NCBI GenBank assembly: GCA_963169665.1
Contig: CAUJET010000205.1
Location: 1-64,000 of the forward strand
Reading direction: 5' to 3'
DNA length: 64,000 bases
Origin: Actinomycetota bacterium
GTDB taxonomy: Bacteria; Actinomycetota; Acidimicrobiia; Acidimicrobiales; Ilumatobacteraceae
The notes beneath the pieces were generated by a model. The model saw nothing but the letters and a program-made list of their open reading frames with translations, made no database searches and was not told the origin of the DNA. How positions within the stretch are numbered: the first letter of the stretch is position 1; the number at the start of each line of letters is the position of its first letter. The translations under genes were made by a program, and so were the position numbers. This document shows positions 26,105 through 33,762 of this stretch, piece by piece.

Positions 26105-26767
26105 TCAGGGGCGGCGACCGTTCCAGGCGACCAGCCGGTCGATCAGCGGTGCATCGGCGGCGACGTCGACCGGCTCGGCGAACGGTGGCGTCAGCATCAC
26201 CGTGCCGGCCGGCATCTTCGCGACCGCGGCGGCGAAGCCCTCAGCCCGGCCGGCGCCGGGCAGCGCGCGCTGGATCGCCTCGAACGCGACGGTGAGCACC
26301 CGGTCGTCCCATGCGGGCGAGACACCGATGGCCGCGGCGAGGTCCCAGGTGTGGACGGACAGCTCGTTGGTGTAGGTGGCGAGCATGCCGCTGCCGGGCG
26401 CGGTGGCCCATGGGAGCACCATCATCTGGTCGAGCAGCGCATCGTCGGTCCAGGCGGCCTGCACACGGTGCGCCGCGGCGTGCCACGCGGCGGTGATCTC
26501 GTCGTCGGGCACCACCGTCACCGACGGCATCGCCATCGGATCGCCGCCCTCGCCGAGGACCGCCACTCGCTGGAGCACGGTGAGCAGGTGGCCGATGAGC
26601 TGACGGGCGGTGAACTCGTCGCAGGGGGTCGGCAGGTCGAGCTGATCGGGCCGCACGGCGGCGATCGTGTCGCCCGCCAACGCGACGGCCTGGGCGATCA
26701 CCGATCGCGGGTCGTCGGCTGCGAGGGACGAGGTGTTGCCGGTGGGGATGTGGGTGCTGTTGGTCAT
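26105..26767 (-). CDS. TIGR03086-type DinB protein (mycothiol-dependent maleylpyruvate isomerase-like)
   Basis: 220 residues from the ATG at 26767, with GAGGG about 9 nt upstream. The N-terminal helices contain PCDEFTARQLIGHLL, and the conserved YTNELSVHTWDLAAAIG segment carries the Glu and His that bind metal with the earlier His. This is the pattern of the mycothiol-dependent MDMPI fold. The C-terminal part is short. It is probably a metal-dependent thiol transferase or isomerase; the substrate is unknown. An upstream in-frame ATG (26797) is possible. Confidence 0.85.
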   Translation of the reverse strand: MTNSTHIPTGNTSSLAADDPRSVIAQAVALAGDTIAAVRPDQLDLPTPCDEFTARQLIGHLLTVLQRVAVLGEGGDPMAMPSVTVVPDDEITAAWHAAAHRVQAAWTDDALLDQMMVLPWATAPGSGMLATYTNELSVHTWDLAAAIGVSPAWDDRVLTVAFEAIQRALPGAGRAEGFAAAVAKMPAGTVMLTPPFAEPVDVAADAPLIDRLVAWNGRRP

Positions 26768-26844
26768 GCCGAGCACCCTCGCGTGCAACATGGACATCTC
26801 GTGACCAGTTTCGGACTGGATGCTCGCTCGGTGTCTCGCGGGCG

Positions 26845-27354
26845 TCAGAGCAGACGTTCGAACCAGGCGTCGCGCCCGAACTCGCCCTCGGCGTGGTGCG
26901 TGATCCGGAAACCGCACCGCTCGTAGAACGCGACCGTGCCGGACCAGTCGGCGGTGGTCTCCAGCACCAGCCGCTGCGCGCCCCACGACCGCGCCACCTC
27001 GGTCAGCGCATCGAGCACCAGGCGTCCGACGCCCGCGCCGCGTCGCGACGTCGCGACCGACATCCGCACCACCTCGGCCGAGCCGACTCCCCGCGGGACG
27101 ATCGTGCCGGTCCCGACGAGCATCCCCGCGCCGTCGACGGCCACGACCGTGCGGCTGCCCGGGTGCGCAGTCGCGAGGTCCTCGAGGTCGGGGTTGAGCG
27201 ACGGGTCGACCGAACCCCAGTGCTCGGCCAAGCCCGCCAGCACCAGCGAACGTACGGCGGCGGCGTCGCCCGGCTGCATGTCGCGCACGCCGACGGCAGG
27301 CCGGGGGAAGTCCGTGGATCGGCCGTCCGGCGGAGGGGTACCGTCGACGTCCAT
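26845..27354 (-). CDS. GNAT family N-acetyltransferase
   Basis: 169 residues from the ATG at 27354. The acetyl-CoA-binding motif A is SRRGAGVGRLVLDAL (R/Q-x-x-G-x-G/A), followed by motif B with FYERCGFRI near the C-terminus. The substrate cannot be deduced. Its start codon overlaps that of the divergent gene at 27353 on the other strand (both read from the four bases CATG), so the two genes have no intergenic space. Confidence 0.88.
   Translation of the reverse strand: MDVDGTPPPDGRSTDFPRPAVGVRDMQPGDAAAVRSLVLAGLAEHWGSVDPSLNPDLEDLATAHPGSRTVVAVDGAGMLVGTGTIVPRGVGSAEVVRMSVATSRRGAGVGRLVLDALTEVARSWGAQRLVLETTADWSGTVAFYERCGFRITHHAEGEFGRDAWFERLL
27339..27352 (+). promoter_or_regulatory. -10 box (TACCGT) for the gene at 27353, inside the GNAT 5' region
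   Basis: TACCGT at 27339-27344 lies 8 nt before the ATG at 27353, consistent with a leaderless transcript. The box falls within the first codons of the opposite-strand GNAT gene. Confidence 0.5.
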
Positions 27355-27838
27355 GTCAGCATTGTCAGCCGTCGCACCCGCATTCGTCCAGATGGCCCAC
27401 CGCATCGTGTGGTGCACGGCCGCCAGCGTCGATCCCTCCGGCGCTCCGCGAACACGGGTGCTGCACCCGATCTGGGAGTTCGACGGCGACACCCTCACCG
27501 GATGGATCGCCACCTCCCCGGCATCGCCGAAGGCCGCCGACCTGGCGCACGAGTCGCGGCTGTCGGTCACCTACTGGGCGCCGGACCACGACACCTGCAC
27601 GGCCGATTGCGACACGGTCTGGGAGCACGGTGCCGACGAGCGCGCCGCCGGATGGCAGCGGTTCGCCAACGGTCCCGCACCGGTGGGCTACGACCCGTCG
27701 ACCATCCCGGGGTGGACCTCGCCCGAGTCGCCGGGGTTCGGGATCCTCCGCCTCGAACCGGTCCGGCTGCGCGTGATGCCCGGCTCGCTGATGATGGCCG
27801 GCATCGGCGAACTGCTCACCTGGAAGAAATCCAGCTGA
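27353..27838 (+). CDS. Pyridoxamine 5'-phosphate oxidase-like (split barrel) flavoprotein
   Basis: 161 residues. Segments such as MAHRIVWCTAASVDPSG, PRTRVLHPIW and AHESRLSVTYWAP follow the FMN-binding split-barrel pattern of PPOX and general-stress flavoproteins. Cofactor (FMN or F420) and substrate are not evident. The TACCGT box supports the start. The downstream DsbA-like gene is 91 bp away on the same strand. Confidence 0.8.
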   Translation: MSALSAVAPAFVQMAHRIVWCTAASVDPSGAPRTRVLHPIWEFDGDTLTGWIATSPASPKAADLAHESRLSVTYWAPDHDTCTADCDTVWEHGADERAAGWQRFANGPAPVGYDPSTIPGWTSPESPGFGILRLEPVRLRVMPGSLMMAGIGELLTWKKSS

Positions 27839-27929
27839 CGGGGGGTTGCAGCCCACACCCCATCCCCCGATGCCTCGCAGCCGCGAGGTGAGGCACCCCG
27901 GTGCCGCCCCACTCGTCAAGGAGACCGCC

Positions 27930-28541
27930 GTGCAACTCGAGTTCTGGATCGATCCCGCCTGCCCCTGGTGCTGGGTCACCTCCCGTTGGGCCCTCGACGT
28001 CGCGCCGCACCGCGACCTCGACATCGTGTGGCGGTCGATCAGCCTGAAGTTCAAGAACGACCTGCAGCCAGATTCGCCCTGGTACGAGGGAGCGGCCTAC
28101 ACCCACGGCCTGCTGCGCGTCCTCGAGGCCGTTCGAGCCGGTGAGGGCAACGAGCCGCTCGCCGGGCTGTACACCGTGTACGGCGAGCACATCCACCACC
28201 AGCAGAACCTCTCGACGGCGCCCGCCGACCTGCTCGCAGAGGCCGGCCTCGACACGTCGTACGCCGCGGCGTTCGACGACGAGTCGTGGGACGCGGTCAT
28301 CCGTGCGTCGATGGACGACGGCCTCGGCCTCACCGGCAACGACGTGGGCACCCCGCTGCTCGCGTTCACCGACGAGACGGGCACGCGGGTCGGCTTCTTC
28401 GGCCCGGTCATCAGCCGTCGCCTCCCGCTCGACCAGGGCCTGCGGTTGTGGGACGGCGTGAGCGCCGCTGCCACCGTCGACGGGTTCTGGGAGCTCAAGC
28501 GCACCCGCACCGAGGGCCCCGACTTCTCGCCACCGGCCTGA
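27930..28541 (+). CDS. DsbA-family protein, mycothiol-dependent nitroreductase/mycoredoxin-like (Rv2466c-like)
   Basis: 203 residues from the GTG at 27930, which has AAGGAG 6 nt upstream (27918-27923). The thioredoxin-fold active site CPWCW (about residues 12-16) sits in DPACPWCWVTSRWALDVA, and the C-terminus contains DVGTP, FFGPVISR and ELKRTRTE. This closely follows Mycobacterium tuberculosis Rv2466c as I remember it, a mycothiol-dependent reductase active in oxidative stress. It supports the view that this organism uses mycothiol. Confidence 0.9.
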   Translation: MQLEFWIDPACPWCWVTSRWALDVAPHRDLDIVWRSISLKFKNDLQPDSPWYEGAAYTHGLLRVLEAVRAGEGNEPLAGLYTVYGEHIHHQQNLSTAPADLLAEAGLDTSYAAAFDDESWDAVIRASMDDGLGLTGNDVGTPLLAFTDETGTRVGFFGPVISRRLPLDQGLRLWDGVSAAATVDGFWELKRTRTEGPDFSPPA

Positions 28542-28584
28542 CCCATCGCCGTCGATCGGCACCCTCCGCGAACGACGACGGGCG

Positions 28585-29673
28585 TCAGTCGACCAGCACG
28601 CCGCCGAGCTCGATCAGGGCGTCCACGTCGTGGACGTCGTGGTCGAGCAGCGGCACCTCGCACACCGGTGCACCGCCGGCGAGCGCGATCAACGACTCCA
28701 GCTCCGCCCGTTCGCCCTCGGCGAGCGCGGTGAGCTCACGGTGGTAGGCGATCTGCTCGGCGAGCGGACCGGTGATGCCGTCGAGCGTGTCGTCGTCGAG
28801 GTGGAGCGACGGCGGCAGCGGATGCACGAGGTTGACCACCACGCCGCCGAGGCGGAAGCCGCCGTCGTGCAACGCGGTGGCGAGGAAGCTCGCCTCGTCG
28901 ATCGCCTCGGCCCGTGGGCTCGAGACCAACACGAACGCGGTGTGATCGGCGCGCAACAGCGCCGACATCTCCGCAGCGCGCGTCCGTAGACCCGCTTCGA
29001 GTCCGGAGATCGAGCGGAAGAACTCGATCGTGTCCTCCACGATCTTCGGCCCGGCGAGGCGCTTCACGGTCCACAGGAACGCGCTCGACGCAGCGTTGGT
29101 CACCTTCGCGAACGAACGGCTCGGGATGGTGAGCGCGCGGTACACGGGATTCGACAGGAAGCCCACCAGTCGATCGGGTGCCTCGAGTACGTCGATGGCG
29201 TGGCGTGACGGTGGCGTGTCGATGACCACGAGGTCGTAGTCGCCGCTGTGGTGCAGCTGGTGCAGGCGCTCGATGGCCATGTACTCCTGCGCGCCGGCGA
29301 GCGACCCGGCGATGCTGCGATACACGCTGTTGTCGAGGATCGTCTGTGCAGCGTCGCCCGCACGGTCGCGGATGAGCTGATCGAAGGTCTTCTCGGCGTC
29401 GAGCATCAGCGCGGAGAACGACCCCGGCCCGGTGACCGCGCCGGCCACGAGGTGCGGCTGGTTCGAACCTGCGGCGTCGATGCCGAGGGCGTCGGCGAGC
29501 CGCTTGGCCGGGTCGATCGTGACGACCACGACCCGTCGGCCGGCGCGCGCCGCCGCCAGGCCGAGCGCCGCGGCGGTGGTGGTCTTGCCGACGCCGCCGG
29601 GCCCGCAGGTGACCAGGAGGTCGGCGGAGTCGAGCAGGTGGGCGAGCGGGGTGCCGATGCGTCGGGTGGTCAT
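28585..29673 (-). CDS. ArsA/Get3-family ATPase, catalytically intact partner (Rv3680-like)
   Basis: 362 residues. The deviant Walker A CGPGGVGKTTTAAA is complete, switch I follows (TIDPAKRLADALG) and switch II is VIDTPPSRHAID. The sequence resembles M. tuberculosis Rv3680. In mycobacteria the Rv3679/Rv3680 pair forms a heteromeric Get3-like ATPase complex. The start overlaps the stop of the preceding ATPase gene (ATGA), so equal amounts of the two subunits are likely made. A role in guiding hydrophobic proteins or lipids is inferred. Confidence 0.9.
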   Translation of the reverse strand: MTTRRIGTPLAHLLDSADLLVTCGPGGVGKTTTAAALGLAAARAGRRVVVVTIDPAKRLADALGIDAAGSNQPHLVAGAVTGPGSFSALMLDAEKTFDQLIRDRAGDAAQTILDNSVYRSIAGSLAGAQEYMAIERLHQLHHSGDYDLVVIDTPPSRHAIDVLEAPDRLVGFLSNPVYRALTIPSRSFAKVTNAASSAFLWTVKRLAGPKIVEDTIEFFRSISGLEAGLRTRAAEMSALLRADHTAFVLVSSPRAEAIDEASFLATALHDGGFRLGGVVVNLVHPLPPSLHLDDDTLDGITGPLAEQIAYHRELTALAEGERAELESLIALAGGAPVCEVPLLDHDVHDVDALIELGGVLVD

Positions 29674-30620
29674 CGCGGGCGGTCCGGTTCGGCGGCGAGC
29701 GACTCGGCGAGCACATCGAGGTCGTCGGAGGTGAGGCGGGGGACGGTGAGCTTCGGCAGCACCAGCCGGGGGAGCGGCAACAGGTCGTCGAGCCGGGCGA
29801 GCTGTTCGCGCTGCACCTGCAGCCGCGCCCAGCCGTAGTGGCTCGACATCGTGAGCGCCGCCTTGTCGGCCGTGCTGAGACCGACGCCGCTGCGCTTGGC
29901 CGCGGTGGCCGGGGTGAGCTCGAGTTCGGGCCGATCGGGCCAACACGCGTTCACGACCAACGGTGCGAGCGCGAGCCCGAGGCGCTCGTCGACGTCGCAC
30001 GCGAGCTCGATCAGCTCGTTCACCGGCGTCTCCTCGGCGAGGGTGACGAGCAGCGCCTGCGAACGCCCGTGATCTGCGAGCATCTCGGCCACCTCGTCGG
30101 CCTGATGGCGAACCGGTCCGCTCGCCACCACCTCCTGCAGCGCGCTCGCCGAGCGGATGAACGGTGCGGCGTGACCGGCCGGGGGTGCGTCGACGATGAT
30201 CAGGTCGGCGGCCTTCGTGCGCTCGAGCTCCTTGATCTTGCCGAGCACGAGCAGGTGCTCGAGGCCGGGCGTCGACGCGGCCACCATGTCGAGCGACGCA
30301 GCCGACGCAGCGCGTCGGAGCAGACCGCCGACGCCCTTCAGCTCGAGGTAGTCGCCGAAGGCCTGGTCGGGCGGGATCGTGCGGGCGCGGACACGGCCAC
30401 CGCTCCCGCCGAACGTGCGCAACAGCTGCTCGTCCTTGGTGAGCGGTGAACCACCGAGCAGTGGCCCGAGGCCGGGCTTGCCGTCGACGGAGGCGAGCAG
30501 GACATCGGCGCCGTTGCGGGCGGCCAGCAGCGACAGCGCCGCCGCGACCGTGCTCGACCCGACGCCACCCTTGCCGGCGACGAACAACACGCGTGCCGCG
30601 CCGAGCCAGGTGGGTTCCAC
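29670..30620 (-). CDS. ArsA/Get3-family ATPase, partner lacking the Walker A lysine (Rv3679-like)
   Basis: 316 residues from a GTG with the box TACCCT 7 nt upstream (read from bases 30633-30628), suggesting a leaderless transcript. The P-loop reads GKGGVGSST: the first (signature) Lys is kept, but the Lys that normally contacts the phosphates is Ser (codon TCG). Otherwise the fold is intact: ASVDGKPG in the switch I position and IVDAPPAGHA in switch II. It is probably the non-hydrolysing or regulatory half of a heterodimer with the next gene, with which it overlaps by 4 nt. Confidence 0.88.
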   Translation of the reverse strand: MEPTWLGAARVLFVAGKGGVGSSTVAAALSLLAARNGADVLLASVDGKPGLGPLLGGSPLTKDEQLLRTFGGSGGRVRARTIPPDQAFGDYLELKGVGGLLRRAASAASLDMVAASTPGLEHLLVLGKIKELERTKAADLIIVDAPPAGHAAPFIRSASALQEVVASGPVRHQADEVAEMLADHGRSQALLVTLAEETPVNELIELACDVDERLGLALAPLVVNACWPDRPELELTPATAAKRSGVGLSTADKAALTMSSHYGWARLQVQREQLARLDDLLPLPRLVLPKLTVPRLTSDDLDVLAESLAAEPDRPR

Positions 30621-30627
30621 GCGGACG

Positions 30628-30633
30628 AGGGTA
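30628..30633 (-). promoter_or_regulatory. -10 box (TACCCT) of the ArsA pair operon
   Basis: On the minus strand TACCCT is followed by 7 nt and then the GTG at 30620, the leaderless arrangement seen repeatedly in this window. The rest of the gap to 30786 holds only short TGTTCCGGCC repeats. Confidence 0.5.
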
Positions 30634-30786
30634 ATGGCCGGTTCGCGTCCGTGGCCGCCAACGCGGCCGGACGCCCGTCACGCCCGCATCGATCAGGACC
30701 GAACGTCGCAGGACGAGCGTTCGCCACGAGGTGTCCTGTTCCGGCCTGTTCCGGCCTGCGCTGGTGCGTGCCGACGGGGTGTCGGG

Positions 30787-31527
30787 TCAGATCGGGGCGA
30801 CCACCGGGGTGGGGTCGACCACGGCGCCGAACGTCGAGCGGACACTCGCGGTCTGGCCGTCGACGACGGCGTCGTATGCGATCTCCGAGAGGGTCGCACC
30901 GTTCACCGACACCTGCACGTCGGCCGTGCCCTCCGACGGCACACCCAGCGCGTGTGCTGCGACGGTCGCGACGAGCGTGGCGGCCAGGCCGTCCGCGCTC
31001 GAACCGGTCACCGCCGACGGGGTCCGCAGCGCGAGCAGCGGATCGGTGGCGGCGGGTGCCGTGTCGAGCGCCTCCCACTCGCCGCCCTCCGGGAAGACCC
31101 AGCTGCCGGCGGGCGTGATCACGTAGGCCACGCTCGTTCTGTTCGACCAGATGGTCAGACGGGTGCCGGCGCCCACCGTGTCGCCCTCGGCCACCAACAC
31201 CTCGGCGCCGCCGACGGCGACCGAGGTGCGGAAGTGGTAACCGGCGGCGAGCGAGTCGAGCGACGCCTGCAACATGGCGGCGGCGTCGATCGGCACGGTG
31301 TCGGCCGGTGCCACTGTCGTCGGCGCCGATGCAGGTGCCGGCGTGGTCGTCGGCTCACCGGCGGGTGTCTCGGCCGCGAGCGTGATCACCGTCGCGTCGC
31401 CGAGGGTCCCGCCGGCCTCGTCGCCGCTGCAGCCGGCCGCGCCCGCCATCGCGGCGGCCACGAGGGCCACAGCGATCGCCGAACGGACCGTGGACCGACC
31501 CAGGTCGGATCGACGGCGGTCAGTCAT
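30787..31527 (-). CDS. Hypothetical lipoprotein, possibly LppX/LprG-like
   Basis: 246 residues. A signal peptide with lipobox (AGAAGC, Cys about 33), a Thr/Pro/Ala linker to about residue 75, then a globular beta-rich domain. Its elements AAMLQASLDSLAAGYHFR, LTIWSNRTSVAYVI and SWVFPEGGEWEAL resemble the half-barrel LppX/LprAFG lipoproteins that carry lipids, but the similarity is weak. The start overlaps the end of the upstream Asp/His-rich protein gene by 8 nt, so the two are coupled. Confidence 0.7.
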   Translation of the reverse strand: MTDRRRSDLGRSTVRSAIAVALVAAAMAGAAGCSGDEAGGTLGDATVITLAAETPAGEPTTTPAPASAPTTVAPADTVPIDAAAMLQASLDSLAAGYHFRTSVAVGGAEVLVAEGDTVGAGTRLTIWSNRTSVAYVITPAGSWVFPEGGEWEALDTAPAATDPLLALRTPSAVTGSSADGLAATLVATVAAHALGVPSEGTADVQVSVNGATLSEIAYDAVVDGQTASVRSTFGAVVDPTPVVAPI

Positions 31528-32857
31528 CGTCGTCCGATTCGTCGGCGGCCGTCGTCACCGTGTCGGTCGTGGGCACGCTGCTGCCGGGGACGGTGCTGGT
31601 CGTGGCGTCGTCGTTGTCGTTGTCGTTGCCGTGACGGTCGTCGCCGTGACGGTCGTCGCCGTGACGGCCGTTGCCGTCGTTGCCGTCGTTGTCGTCGTCG
31701 TCGTGGCCGCCGTGGCCGCCGTCGTGGTCGTCGTCGTGGTCGTCGTCGTCGTTGCTCGTCGCGACAGGGACGTTGAGCGTGGGATCCGGTGCATCCTCGC
31801 AGCGGATCTTCTCGTCGACCTTCACCGACACGGTGCCGTCGGCGTCGCTCACCCGGATGCGGACCCGCTCGCCGCCGGCGAAGCGGACCTCGCCACCGTT
31901 GCCCTCGGCACGCTGGCGCTCCGGGGTCGGGGTGACCTGATCGATGGTGAGCGTGCCGTCCTCGGCGACGGTGAAGACGATCGATGCGCTCTCACCACTG
32001 CAGAGGAGACCGTCCCAGGTGTGCTGGCCGACGGCCTCGGTGCCGATGAACGCCGTGCGGATCCTCGACAGCGAGATCTGCACCGTGGCATGCGTCGAGC
32101 CGTCGTCGTCGGTCTCCACCTCGGCCTTGATCGTCAGCCAGCGGCTCTGGCCGTCCTGGCTGAAGCGGATCTTGACCTTGGCCTCGTGCTCGACCTCGCC
32201 GTTGTCGTCGTTGCCGTTGTCGTCGTTGCCGTTGTCGCCCTCGTCGCTCGAGCGCTCGACGGAGCCGATCTCCGGCGTCGGGCCGGTGACCTCGCCGACG
32301 ACGATGTCCGGTGCGCCGCCGGCGTCGACGATCTCGAACGCCACGCTGACGGGTATGCCCGGGAACACCTCACCGGTCCAGCCGCCGGGGCCGAGGATCT
32401 CGGTGAGCGAACCGGCTCGGGCCTCCACGCGCTGCCCGCCGCGAGCCGACGTCACGACCACCTTGGCGGTGCCGTCCTCGTTCACGAACGCGACCTTGTT
32501 GGGACGGTTGGTGACGGCGGTGTAGCCGTCGGCCGGGTTCAGCATGACGCTCGACACGGCACCGCCGGGGCCGGTGGTGATGTCGACGGTGAGCCCGGCG
32601 CCGAACAGTGGCAGGGTGAAGCTCGCCGGCACCGCGACCGGGGCGGCTGGATCGGGGCTCGCCGGGGCCGCGGGATCGGTGGGCACCGCCGGATCGGCGA
32701 CGGTGAGGACGGTGGGGACGGTGGGGACGGTGGGATCGGTCGGCGTGGTGCCGGCGGTCGCCTGACCGCTGAGCCCGCCCAGGACGCCCAGGAGGGCGAG
32801 CGCGCCGAGCCCGCCGATCCGACGCCGGTGCGCTCCCATCGTGGTGGTGGATGTCAT
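31520..32857 (-). CDS. Secreted protein of unknown function with an Asp/His/Asn-rich tail
   Basis: 445 residues from the ATG at 32857, preceded by GGGAG 6 nt upstream; an in-frame start at 32950 would bury the signal peptide. After a signal sequence (about 10-35) and a Pro/Thr/Ala linker come two beta-rich regions with no recognisable domain. The last 85 residues are low-complexity, dominated by Asp, His, Gly and Asn (DDDDHDDDHDGGHGG type, and RHGDDRHGDDRHG repeats), then a Thr-rich end. The tail is strongly acidic and could bind Ca or transition metals. It overlaps the lipoprotein gene downstream. Confidence 0.72.
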   Translation of the reverse strand: MTSTTTMGAHRRRIGGLGALALLGVLGGLSGQATAGTTPTDPTVPTVPTVLTVADPAVPTDPAAPASPDPAAPVAVPASFTLPLFGAGLTVDITTGPGGAVSSVMLNPADGYTAVTNRPNKVAFVNEDGTAKVVVTSARGGQRVEARAGSLTEILGPGGWTGEVFPGIPVSVAFEIVDAGGAPDIVVGEVTGPTPEIGSVERSSDEGDNGNDDNGNDDNGEVEHEAKVKIRFSQDGQSRWLTIKAEVETDDDGSTHATVQISLSRIRTAFIGTEAVGQHTWDGLLCSGESASIVFTVAEDGTLTIDQVTPTPERQRAEGNGGEVRFAGGERVRIRVSDADGTVSVKVDEKIRCEDAPDPTLNVPVATSNDDDDHDDDHDGGHGGHDDDDNDGNDGNGRHGDDRHGDDRHGNDNDNDDATTSTVPGSSVPTTDTVTTAADESDDDD

Positions 32858-33150
32858 CTGTGCTCCCAGTGCTCGACCGCGCCCGCGACGGCTGACGACC
32901 CGTGTGACGGCCGAGTGATGGCCAGGCGTCACGGGGGACACGTCGGTCATCGGAGCCTGGTTTGGTCACGGTGAGAGGTCTTGTGACTACCTTGCGGGTT
33001 CAGACGCGGACGGTGGCACGGCGGGGCCGAACCCGAGATCGTCTGAAGGTCGAGCTGCGTCGACCGGCCCATCGCGGCGCGACCGAGATGGTCGAGCAGA
33101 GAACGTGCAGCTCAGCGAGATGAACGGGCGCCCCGGCGCTCGTCGCCGTG

Positions 33151-33236
33151 AGCGATCAGGGAGCGATCAGGGGAGGGACCAGGGAGCGATCAGGCGAGTG
33201 ATCAGGCGAGGGATCAGGCGAAGGATCAGGGGAGGG
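33151..33236. repeat. Seven 11-12-bp tandem repeats at the 3' end of the DUF4916 gene
   Basis: Units of the form AGNGATCAGGCG repeat seven times. Read on the minus strand, the TGA of each of the last four units is in frame with the stop of the DUF4916 gene (33228-33226), so the gene end and its stop codon have been multiplied. The rest of the 32858-33225 gap shows only the putative promoter side of the gene starting at 32857. Confidence 0.75.
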
Positions 33237-33762
33237 CGCCGACGGACGCCAACGCGAGGCGCAGCAGTCGGTCGTGACCCTGGGTCATCTCGCGGCGCAC
33301 CGACTCGCTGACCGCCTCGGCCGGGGTGTACCACACGAGGTCGAGCGCCTCCTGGGTCGGCTGGCAGTCCCCCGCAACGGGCACGACGTAGGCGAGGCTC
33401 ACGGCGTGATGTCGAGGGTCGTGGAATCCGCTCACCTCGGGATCGGGGAAGTACTCGGCCACGGTGAACGGTGAGGGGCTGGGTGGGATCTGCGGGAGCG
33501 CGACCGGGCCCAGGTCCTTCTCGAGGTGGCGCAGCAGCGCGTCACGAATGCGCTCGCCGAACAGCACGCGGCCGCTCACCACCATGCGGCTCAGCGATCC
33601 GTCGGCGGCTTGACGCAGCAGGAGCCCCACCTTCGTGACGTTGCCGAGATCGTCGACCCGGACGGGCACGGCGTCCACGTACACGAGGGGCACGTTGGCC
33701 CGGATGTTCTGCATGGTCTCGTTGTCGAGCCAGCCGGTCTTGATGTCGAGTTGATCGCTCAC
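33226..33762 (-). CDS. DUF4916 (Nudix-like) protein
   Basis: 178 residues from a GTG that overlaps the stop of the upstream subtilase gene (GTGA). The sequence VPLVYVDAVPVRVDD near residue 25 and the VVSGRVLFGERIRDALLRHLEKDLG block match the DUF4916 family, which is structurally related to Nudix hydrolases. The canonical Nudix box is not complete. The C-terminus is intact and ends just before a run of tandem stop-codon repeats. Substrate unknown. Confidence 0.85.
   Translation of the reverse strand: MSDQLDIKTGWLDNETMQNIRANVPLVYVDAVPVRVDDLGNVTKVGLLLRQAADGSLSRMVVSGRVLFGERIRDALLRHLEKDLGPVALPQIPPSPSPFTVAEYFPDPEVSGFHDPRHHAVSLAYVVPVAGDCQPTQEALDLVWYTPAEAVSESVRREMTQGHDRLLRLALASVGALP

Noticed and set aside
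32858..32950. ATG at 32950 as start of the Asp/His-rich secreted protein
   Set aside because: It would place 31 residues before the signal peptide; GGGAG precedes the ATG at 32857.
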